From Cyclobacteriaceae bacterium (GTDB lineage Bacteria; Bacteroidota; Bacteroidia; Cytophagales; Cyclobacteriaceae), in the NCBI GenBank assembly GCA_030637245.1, contig DAOVVI010000201.1, positions 1 to 5,065 on the forward strand: 5,065 nucleotides of DNA. The letters run 5' to 3'. A program made the position numbers and the translations under genes. Under the pieces are notes generated by a model. The model searched no databases. It worked only from the letters and a program-made list of their open reading frames with translations, and was not told the DNA's origin. This document shows, piece after piece, positions 1 through 5,065 of this stretch (position 1 is the stretch's first letter; each line of letters opens with the position of its first letter).

Positions 1-90
1 GCAAAGTCAAATCTTGTCAGAGCAAAATTTGACTATATTTTTAAACTCAAAGTAATAGATTTTTATTTAGGAAACCCTTTAACACTATAG
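1..90 (+). CDS. TolC family outer-membrane efflux protein, C-terminal end only
   Basis: Frame 1 is open from the first base to a TAG at 88-90 and gives 29 residues. The stretch FDYIFKLKVIDFYLGNP followed by LTL and stop is typical of the C-terminus of Bacteroidota TolC-family proteins, where the last long periplasmic helix ends in a Y-D-Y-x-F-x-x-K-V-L-x-F-Y-L-G-x-P-like pattern. TolC proteins form the outer-membrane channel and periplasmic tunnel of tripartite efflux or secretion systems. Only the extreme end is present, so the start, the signal peptide and the rest of the barrel lie upstream of the window. The adaptor gene begins five bases after the stop, which implies one transcript and a shared machine. 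The family call rests on a short segment plus this context. Confidence 0.8.
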   Translation, partial: AKSNLVRAKFDYIFKLKVIDFYLGNPLTL

Positions 91-95
91 GCAAA

Positions 96-1490
96 ATGGC
101 TAAGAAAAGGAAATCAAATAAAGTTTTATATATCCTGATAGGACTAGTAGTAGTGCTTGTAATATTTGCGATTATAGGTAAGTCTGCTGGATGGATAGGA
201 AAAGCAAAAGAAATTGAGGTCGAAATAGCAGAAGCGGTATTTGAACGAATTGTAGAAACCGTAAGCGCTTCCGGCATGGTTCAACCTGTATATGAAGTAA
301 AAATATCACCCGATGTTCCTGGTGAAATCATAGAATTGAATATCGAGGAAGGAGATTCGGTAGCGCGAAATAAAATTCTTTTGAAAATTCGTCCCGACAT
401 TTATCAATCTTCTTTAGAACGTGCCAAGGCTAATTTGAACCAGCAAAAAGCAAATCGCTACGATGCCGGGGCAAGAGTAGCCAGGGCTGAAGCACAATTG
501 ATCAGAGCTGAAAGCGAGTATAAGCGAAATAAAGATCTTAAAGATGAAAATGTGATTTCTGATGCTGAATTCGAGATTTCTGAAGCGAATTATAAAGTAG
601 CAAAAAGTGACCTGCGATCGGCACAAGAAACAGAAAAGGCATCAAAGTTTGTAGTAGCAAGCGCTCAGGCTTCTGTAAAAGAAGCTGAAGAAAACCTCAG
701 GTTTACAACTATCAGGGCTCCGATATCAGGTATTGTTTCCAAGCTGGATGTAGAGCTAGGTGAAAGAGTGGTAGGTACAGCTCAAATGGCAGGAACCGAA
801 ATGCTTAGAATTGCCGACCTTACCAAAATGGAAGCCAGGGTTGATGTAAATGAGAATGACATTATCAGGGTTTCTGTTGGAGATACGGCTGAAATAGACG
901 TCGATTCATATTCACATACCGGAAAAAAATTTAAAGGTGTTGTTACAAATATTGCAAACACGGCCAACGATAAAACATCTCCTGATGCCGTAACTGAGTT
1001 TGAGGTACGTATCAGAATACTTAACAGTTCTTATAAGGATCTTGTGGAAAAGCAAGGTTCTGTTTCTCCATTCAGACCGGGGATGACAGCAAGTGTGGAT
1101 GTCACCACAGAAGTAAAAGATAACATTCTCACCATTCCTTTGGCTTCCGTGACTACAAGAAATCCAAATGAGGAAAAACAAGAGGGAGATGAAGATTCGG
1201 ATGAAAATGAAGAGGAAGCGGATACCGGAACGGACGACAGGAAAAAGGATGAGTCTGTAGAAGTCGTTTTTCTTTTTGTGGATGGAAAAGCCAAAATGGT
1301 AGAGGTAGAAACCGGGATCAGTGATTTTGAAAATATCGAAATTATTAAAGGCGTCACTAAAGGAGATAAAATAATTAAAGGTCCGTTTATAGCAGTTTCA
1401 AAACGGTTAAAAAATGAGGATCTTGTGGTGGAGAAAGAAGATAAAAAGAAGAAAGATGAAAGCGAAGACGAAGGCGAAGGCGATAGTTAG
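96..1490 (+). CDS. Efflux transporter periplasmic adaptor subunit (membrane fusion protein, MacA/HlyD type)
   Basis: This 464-residue protein would bridge an inner-membrane pump and a TolC channel across the periplasm. Residues 11-28 form one N-terminal membrane anchor behind a Lys/Arg-rich cytoplasmic start (MAKKRKSNK), with no lipobox. A first lipoyl half lies at about 65-98 (SPDVPGEI, then EEGD). A long alpha-helical hairpin rich in Ala, Glu and Lys spans about 104-200, and the second lipoyl half about 201-240 (IRAPISGIV, then GE). A beta-barrel covers about 244-337 and a membrane-proximal domain about 341-445. That last domain carries a very acidic insert at about 357-389, and the protein ends in a Lys/Glu/Asp tail. 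The ATG at 96 follows the TolC stop by five bases with no Shine-Dalgarno sequence, as usual in Bacteroidota. No pump gene follows, so the partner (MacB-like ABC or RND) and substrate are unknown. MacA-like is the closest description but not proven. Confidence 0.9.
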   Translation: MAKKRKSNKVLYILIGLVVVLVIFAIIGKSAGWIGKAKEIEVEIAEAVFERIVETVSASGMVQPVYEVKISPDVPGEIIELNIEEGDSVARNKILLKIRPDIYQSSLERAKANLNQQKANRYDAGARVARAEAQLIRAESEYKRNKDLKDENVISDAEFEISEANYKVAKSDLRSAQETEKASKFVVASAQASVKEAEENLRFTTIRAPISGIVSKLDVELGERVVGTAQMAGTEMLRIADLTKMEARVDVNENDIIRVSVGDTAEIDVDSYSHTGKKFKGVVTNIANTANDKTSPDAVTEFEVRIRILNSSYKDLVEKQGSVSPFRPGMTASVDVTTEVKDNILTIPLASVTTRNPNEEKQEGDEDSDENEEEADTGTDDRKKDESVEVVFLFVDGKAKMVEVETGISDFENIEIIKGVTKGDKIIKGPFIAVSKRLKNEDLVVEKEDKKKKDESEDEGEGDS

Positions 1491-1513
1491 CTAATTTTCT
1501 AATATTAGGAATA

Positions 1514-1540
1514 GAAAAGGGCGTCATTGCCTCTTTTTTA
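1514..1540 (+). terminator. Probable Rho-independent terminator of the tolC-adaptor operon
   Basis: Starting about 25 bases after the adaptor stop, AAAAGGGC (1515-1522) can pair with GCC-T-CTTTT (1529-1537) with one bulged T and a six-base loop, and six T residues follow or overlap at 1534-1539. The stem is short (about eight pairs), but position and T-run fit the end of the plus-strand operon. It lies in the 146-base gap between two convergent genes. Confidence 0.5.
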
Positions 1541-1591
1541 TTGCATGGAATGCAGGGCAACTTTATTACCTTCAGTATCAATAAAAATGTC

Positions 1592-1612
1592 AAAAAACCA
1601 ATTCAGGATTGA
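1592..1612 (-). terminator. Weak candidate terminator of the histidine kinase gene
   Basis: Read on the minus strand about 25 bases past the kinase stop, TCAAT (1612-1608) can pair with ATTGG (1602-1598, with one G-T pair) around a five-base loop, and six T residues follow (complement of the A-run at 1592-1597). The stem has only five pairs and is AT-rich, so this may be chance; it is listed because it sits where a terminator is expected. Confidence 0.25.
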
Positions 1613-1636
1613 TTATTGATGTTTTTCTTTATTTAG

Positions 1637-3679
1637 TTAGTTAAATAATGTTTCAAGAACTGGAATTGCATTTTTCAATTTTATGGTAAATGTACTGCCT
1701 TCTCCAATTTTACTTTCTACTTCCAGGTGGCCATTGTATTTATCGAGAAATTCCTTACAAAGCTTGAGGCCTAACCCGGTACCCTTTTCATTTTCAGTTC
1801 CCCTGGTGCTCATATGGTTGTTGGCTTTAAATAACCCGGCGATTACTTCATTAGTCATTCCAATACCGTTGTCTTTTACAAATAACAAAAGATGCAAATA
1901 ATCTTGTTTCATACTTATTTCAATGGTCCCATATTTTTTTGTGAATTTTATAGCATTTGACACAAGATTTCTCATCACCAATTGAAGCATGTTTTTATTT
2001 GCTTCAATGTGAAATCCCTTTTCAACCATGTTTTTTAGATTGATGTTCTTTAGTTCAGCCTGATAGCGAAATAAATGGAATATTTCTTCTGTTAATTCAT
2101 ATACTTCAATTTCGTCAATTTCTTTTTGATTATTCTTGTATGCCCAGGCTAATATGTTATCCAGGAGATATTTTGTACTATTAAGTGCCAGTTCTAAAGT
2201 ATCAACGACTTTACTTTGTTCATTTTCATTCAATGATTTGGTTTTCATCAGCTTTAACAATCCGGCCAGAGTGGAAATTGGGCTCTTAAGATCATGGGAA
2301 ATAATTGAAAATATTTTGTCTTTAAAATTATTAGCCTCATGCAGGTCTTTGCGCTGTTTACTTAAGGTGACAATGGTTTGCTCAAGGTCTTCAGTACGTT
2401 GATTTGCCTTTGCCTCTAAAAGTTGATTTTGCCTGGAGATAAGCTTTTCATTTTCTATCGCTGTTTTTAGGGCCAAAGCCTGGGCCTCATTTCTTTTTTC
2501 TATGTAAATATTGATCTTTTTACTTAGGGCAAAAGACATAAACAGAATAGAAATGGTGGAGCTTATTTGAAGAATATTTTCAACAATATAATTTGCTTCA
2601 ACCAATCCATTTTCTCCGAATAAAAACACGACAAAGCCTAGTACGAAAAAAGACCAGGCAAATAAGTAATATTTAGATGGCTCAAAGCCATTTTTCCATG
2701 CTTTAACAGCAACAAACATGAGGAAAAAAAGTACGGCTATTGAGTTGTACTCCAGCAGCTTGGTGGAAATATAATGAACGTTTGCAAGGTTTAGCACTAT
2801 AATTATGATATAAAAACCTATCAAAGCGAATAGCCATGTATGAAGTTTTGGAGTTTTTATCCTGGAATTCAGAAAGCTGGAGGTAAACATTATCATGAAA
2901 ATTCCTGCCAAGGCGCCTAATAAAGAAGAATATAGATTGAAATATGGGTAGCTGCTCCAAATGTATTGTAGGCCAAATCCTTTGAACAGTGCAAAAAGAA
3001 GACCCATACAGGCTATAAAAAACGCAAAGTATAAGTAGGTCGCCTCTTTAAGTGAAGAAAATAAAAATAAATTATAGACAAACAAAAACAGGATTAGCCC
3101 AAAATATATGCCCTGCCAAATAGAATCACTATGCTTTGTTTCATAATATTTTTTTAATGATGCAATTCGGATAGGTGCCGTAATCGAGGGAGATTTGGAA
3201 TTGATTTTAAGGTAGCATGTATAAGAGAAATTTTCATTAAGATTCATGTCTATCATAACTTGTCCGCTTCGAATCATACGATCCTCAACTTTTACAAAAT
3301 TCCCTGTCAAATGATGATGTACTAATTGCCCCTCATTATTGAATAAAAAGTATTCAATTGTATCTAAAGCTGGGTTGATTATTTCAAGGTAGGGAGATTG
3401 ATCCAATTCATGCAAGACTTTAAATTTAAGCCAGATGGTCGAAGAAGTGAGTCTGAAATTGGGTGTCTCAGTTTTATTTGCTATGAACTTACTTTGATAT
3501 TTTTGGCTGGAAATTTCACTTATTTTAAGTTCATTTTTATGATCTACCAGATAGCTTGAATATAAACCTGGAAAGAAAAAAATATCATTATCGTTAATTT
3601 TTACAACTGAGTCTTGAGCATTAACCAGATTTCCCGATAACAACAAACTAATCCATACTAAAAAATACGTGTTCTTCAA
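1637..3679 (-). CDS. 7TM-DISM sensor histidine kinase
   Basis: This 680-residue two-component sensor would sense an extracytoplasmic signal, autophosphorylate on His462 and pass the phosphate to an unidentified regulator. Residues 1-21 are a signal peptide ending in NAQ. Residues about 30-170 match the 7TMR-DISMED2 periplasmic domain (note STIWLKFKV), a fold thought to bind carbohydrate-like ligands. Seven membrane helices lie at about 188-207, 213-232, 250-268, 281-299, 309-326, 337-355 and 366-385 (7TMR-DISM_7TM). A coiled coil follows at about 391-450. The HisKA H-box is SHDLKSP (461-467). The HATPase has an N-box NLVSNAIKFT (571-580), G1 DNGIGM (603-608) and G2 GTGLGL (633-638), so all catalytic motifs look intact. 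No receiver or DNA-binding domain is attached. The start is TTG: a TAA lies three codons upstream and the next in-frame ATG would be near residue 135, after the signal peptide. The gene converges on the efflux operon and diverges from the oxidoreductase. Confidence 0.93.
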   Translation of the reverse strand: MKNTYFLVWISLLLSGNLVNAQDSVVKINDNDIFFFPGLYSSYLVDHKNELKISEISSQKYQSKFIANKTETPNFRLTSSTIWLKFKVLHELDQSPYLEIINPALDTIEYFLFNNEGQLVHHHLTGNFVKVEDRMIRSGQVMIDMNLNENFSYTCYLKINSKSPSITAPIRIASLKKYYETKHSDSIWQGIYFGLILFLFVYNLFLFSSLKEATYLYFAFFIACMGLLFALFKGFGLQYIWSSYPYFNLYSSLLGALAGIFMIMFTSSFLNSRIKTPKLHTWLFALIGFYIIIIVLNLANVHYISTKLLEYNSIAVLFFLMFVAVKAWKNGFEPSKYYLFAWSFFVLGFVVFLFGENGLVEANYIVENILQISSTISILFMSFALSKKINIYIEKRNEAQALALKTAIENEKLISRQNQLLEAKANQRTEDLEQTIVTLSKQRKDLHEANNFKDKIFSIISHDLKSPISTLAGLLKLMKTKSLNENEQSKVVDTLELALNSTKYLLDNILAWAYKNNQKEIDEIEVYELTEEIFHLFRYQAELKNINLKNMVEKGFHIEANKNMLQLVMRNLVSNAIKFTKKYGTIEISMKQDYLHLLLFVKDNGIGMTNEVIAGLFKANNHMSTRGTENEKGTGLGLKLCKEFLDKYNGHLEVESKIGEGSTFTIKLKNAIPVLETLFN

Positions 3680-3747
3680 TTCAATTTATTTGTTAGATGC
3701 GAGTAAATTTTAATCGAATATTAATGAAGAAAGAGATCAACTTTTCT

Positions 3748-3755
3748 CAAATCTA
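3748..3755 (-). promoter_or_regulatory. Candidate -7 promoter element for the histidine kinase
   Basis: On the minus strand the bases read TAGATTTG, a full match to the Bacteroidota -7 consensus TAnnTTTG, about 70 bases before the kinase TTG start. I cannot find a good -33 TTTG at the expected distance, which lowers confidence. An inverted repeat CTCAA-N4-TTGAG (3764-3777) lies just upstream, where the spacer and -33 region would be, and could be an operator; its arms are only five bases. Confidence 0.3.
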
Positions 3756-3995
3756 ATGTAGCACTCAATTGGTTGAGATTAAACTTAAAAAAATCTTTTG
3801 AGTACGCATGTAGGACAGTGTATCAAAAATGATTTTTACAGTATTTGCCTATAATAAAAACTTCAGGACTTCTTAGTTTTTTTTATTTTCAATCGTTATT
3901 TAAAACCCATCCTGACGCAGATATTAACTCCACTTCATAAAGAATAAGGACCAAAACCTGCCAGATGTATTTCCAGCAGACATGGTAGTTGAGGG

Positions 3996-4023
3996 TTTGT
4001 AATTTGGTGATTGTGATTTGTAG
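3996..4023. repeat. Degenerate T/G-rich short tandem repeat
   Basis: Four consecutive units of six to eight bases, TTTGTAA, TTTGGTGA, TTGTGA and TTTGTAG, read as variants of one TTTGTGA-like motif. The run is flanked by further G/T-rich sequence. It is non-coding and its role is unknown; with so few imperfect units it may be low-complexity drift. Confidence 0.35.
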
Positions 4024-4033
4024 TTTAAACGAA

Positions 4034-4062
4034 TTTCATTCTTCTTTATAGTAAAACCTTTG
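4034..4062 (+). promoter_or_regulatory. Candidate promoter upstream of the oxidoreductase
   Basis: AACCTTTG (4055-4062), followed by CA, matches TAnnTTTG with one mismatch, and TTTC (4034-4037) sits 17 bases upstream as a three-of-four match to the -33 TTTG. Transcription would start near 4069, giving a leader of about 165 bases that contains the hairpin at 4149-4172. A rival candidate lies beyond that hairpin: TTG (4184-4186), 17 bases, then TATTTTTT (4204-4211). Neither is strong. Confidence 0.3.
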
Positions 4063-4148
4063 CACTTTTAGCGCATAGTGTTTAGCTAAAAATCAGGACT
4101 AAAATGTATTTATATTTATTATTCTCCCCATTAATTTTTAATATTGGT

Positions 4149-4172
4149 AGTAGGTTTTAAAACCTGCTTTTT
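4149..4172 (+). terminator. Terminator-like palindromic hairpin in the oxidoreductase leader
   Basis: AGGTTTTAAAACCT (4152-4165) is a perfect 14-base palindrome. Pairing extends outwards by T-G, G-C and A-T pairs to 4149-4168, giving an eight-pair stem AGTAGGTT / AACCTGCT with a four-base TTAA loop. A run of five T (4168-4172) follows on the plus strand only, which is the layout of an intrinsic terminator. No gene ends just upstream on this strand, so it may end a short RNA, act as an attenuator for the gene starting at 4236, or be a protein-binding palindrome. Confidence 0.45.
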
Positions 4173-4235
4173 ATATAAATGAATTGATGAAATGCTGAAT
4201 TAATATTTTTTCTAAAACAATAATTAAATCCAAAA

Positions 4236-5048
4236 ATGAGTAGAAAACTAAGAATGGGAATGGTCGGTGGTGGTCAGGGTGCATTTATAGGTGGTGTGCA
4301 TCGAATAGCCGCCGGAATTGATGGTCAGATCGAGCTTGTGTGCGGAGCCCTGCACATTGATCCTGAAATCGCAATCCTTTCAGGACAGGATTTATATCTG
4401 AATCCTGGGCGAATCTATAAAACATACCATGAAATGTTTGAAAAGGAAAGTAAACTTTCGGCTGAAGAGCGAATGGATTTTGTGAGCATTGTAACTCCAA
4501 ATCACGTTCATTTCGAACCCACAAAGCTTGCCCTGGAAAATGGATTCCATGTCGTATGCGAAAAGCCAATGTCCTTCTCTCTTGATGAAGCGCTTCAATT
4601 GCAAAAATTAGTAAAGGAGACAGGACTTACATTCGCATTGACGCATACCTATACCGGATATCCCATGGTGAAACAAGCACGTGAAATGTGTACGTCGGGC
4701 ACTTTTGGAAAGGTACGAAAGATTGTTGTCGAATACCCGCAAGGATGGCTTTCTACTCCTTTGGAGCAAACCGGTCAGCAGCAAGCTACCTGGAGAACTG
4801 ACCCGAAAAGATCAGGGAAAGCCGGTTCTGTTGGAGACATTGGAACACATGCGGAAAACCTTGCGGAAACCATAACAGGACTTAAAATTTCCGAGCTCAG
4901 CGCCGACGTCTCCACATTCGTGGAAAACAGATTGTTGGATGACGATGCAAATGTATTATTGCGCTTCGACAGTGGGGCAAAAGGTGTATTGCATTGTAGT
5001 CAAATTTGCGCCGGAGAAGAAAATGCCATTAAAATCAAAGCTTATTGA
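4236..5048 (+). CDS. Gfo/Idh/MocA family oxidoreductase, interrupted by an in-frame TGA
   Basis: This is an NAD(P)-dependent oxidoreductase of the Gfo/Idh/MocA superfamily, cytosolic, usually acting on sugars, inositols or their acids. The Rossmann fold begins with MGMVGGGQGAFIGG (7-20), the nucleotide-binding glycine loop. VTPNHVH (86-92) and CEKPMS (108-113) follow, with Lys110 the family's catalytic or cofactor-contacting lysine. In the C-terminal domain VGDIGTHAENL (199-209) carries the Asp201 and His205 pair expected in the active site. The 270 residues end at IKIKAY, whereas family members of this type run to roughly 370-390. After the TGA (5046-5048) the same frame reads G-L-G-S-L-(E or D), matching the conserved Y-G-x-x-G-x-L-E strand, so the stop most likely replaces a glycine codon. 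It is therefore a pseudogene or carries a sequence error; the true gene would run past 5065. The ATG follows an A-rich AATCCAAAA leader. The substrate cannot be told. Confidence 0.85.
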   Translation: MSRKLRMGMVGGGQGAFIGGVHRIAAGIDGQIELVCGALHIDPEIAILSGQDLYLNPGRIYKTYHEMFEKESKLSAEERMDFVSIVTPNHVHFEPTKLALENGFHVVCEKPMSFSLDEALQLQKLVKETGLTFALTHTYTGYPMVKQAREMCTSGTFGKVRKIVVEYPQGWLSTPLEQTGQQQATWRTDPKRSGKAGSVGDIGTHAENLAETITGLKISELSADVSTFVENRLLDDDANVLLRFDSGAKGVLHCSQICAGEENAIKIKAY

Positions 5049-5065
5049 GGGTTAGGCAGCCTGGA

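Larger units (their letters stand above)
3680..4235. other. AT-rich divergent intergenic region (556 bases)
   Basis: This is the gap between the starts of the kinase (minus) and the oxidoreductase (plus). I see no convincing gene, tRNA or riboswitch in it. It holds weak promoter candidates on both strands, a T/G-rich quasi-repeat (3996-4023), a ten-base palindrome TTTAGCTAAA (4081-4090) and a terminator-like hairpin (4149-4172). It also has an AT-rich inverted repeat, AAAAACT (3856-3862) with AGTTTTT (3875-3881), ending in eight T residues. That repeat looks like a very weak terminator but has only one G-C pair. The octamer TCAGGACT occurs twice (3863-3870 and 4093-4100). The stretch 3900-3990 shows nothing I can name. 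Confidence 0.6.

Noticed and set aside
1031..1357. 108-codon open frame on the minus strand
   Set aside because: It lies entirely inside the adaptor gene, is Ser/Phe-rich as expected for the antisense of Glu/Lys-rich codons, and shows no domain.
1577..1620. Eight-base inverted repeat ATCAATAA (1577-1584) with TTATTGAT (1613-1620)
   Set aside because: It is AT-only apart from one pair, has a 28-base spacer and no T-run placed for either gene; likely chance in AT-rich DNA.
3829..3876. Short ORF of 15 codons starting at the ATG near 3830, and a 23-codon open stretch at 3928-3999
   Set aside because: Both are very short, without a ribosome-site signal or recognisable sequence, and are expected by chance.
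3680..4235. tRNA, CRISPR, insertion sequence end or riboswitch in the long intergenic gap
   Set aside because: No T-loop-like GGTTCGAATCC segment, no regularly spaced long repeats, no terminal inverted repeats with target duplication, and no riboswitch core that I recognise.
4285..4604. Two overlapping minus-strand open frames of 94 and 70 codons, and a plus-strand frame at 4681-4875
   Set aside because: All are shadows of the oxidoreductase, whose frame carries the full set of family motifs.
5046..5048. TGA read as selenocysteine or as a reassigned codon
   Set aside because: The expected residue is glycine, not cysteine or tryptophan; this family is not known for selenoproteins; tryptophan in all three genes is TGG. 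Too little sequence follows to look for a recoding element.
5040..5065. A one-base frameshift as the cause of the premature stop
   Set aside because: Removing or adding one base gives either another stop (TAG) or residues unlike the family, while the original frame after TGA matches it.

Overview
The window reads as a piece of a Bacteroidota chromosome, probably from the Cytophagales or relatives. The base composition is AT-rich, the gene starts have A-rich leaders and no Shine-Dalgarno sequence, and there are sequences resembling the Bacteroidota -7 promoter element (TAnnTTTG). The gene content fits too: a sensor kinase with a 7TM-DISM front end and a TolC plus membrane-fusion-protein pair. 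The assignment is inference from these traits; nothing in the window fixes a genus.

Left part (1-1540, plus strand): the last 29 codons of a TolC-type outer-membrane efflux protein, then five bases later a complete periplasmic adaptor (membrane fusion protein) of the MacA/HlyD/RND-adaptor type, closed by a probable Rho-independent terminator. This is the 3' end of an efflux operon. The inner-membrane pump is not seen; it is not downstream, so it must lie upstream of the window or elsewhere.

Middle part (1637-3679, minus strand): a complete 680-residue membrane histidine kinase that converges on the efflux operon. It has a signal peptide, a periplasmic 7TMR-DISMED2 sensor domain, seven membrane helices, a coiled coil, a HisKA domain and an HATPase domain. 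It starts at TTG. No response regulator is in the window.

Right part (3680-5065): a 556-base AT-rich divergent intergenic region with weak promoter candidates on both strands, a T/G-rich quasi-repeat and a clear terminator-like palindrome. It leads into a Gfo/Idh/MocA-family NAD(P)-dependent oxidoreductase. That gene is interrupted by an in-frame TGA 17 bases before the window ends. The frame beyond the TGA still reads like the family's conserved Y-G-x-x-G-x-L-E segment, so this is a nonsense mutation or a base-call error near a sequence end, not a natural C-terminus.

No clearly novel system is visible. The points most worth checking are the TGA in the oxidoreductase, the hairpin in its leader, and the pump-less efflux operon end.
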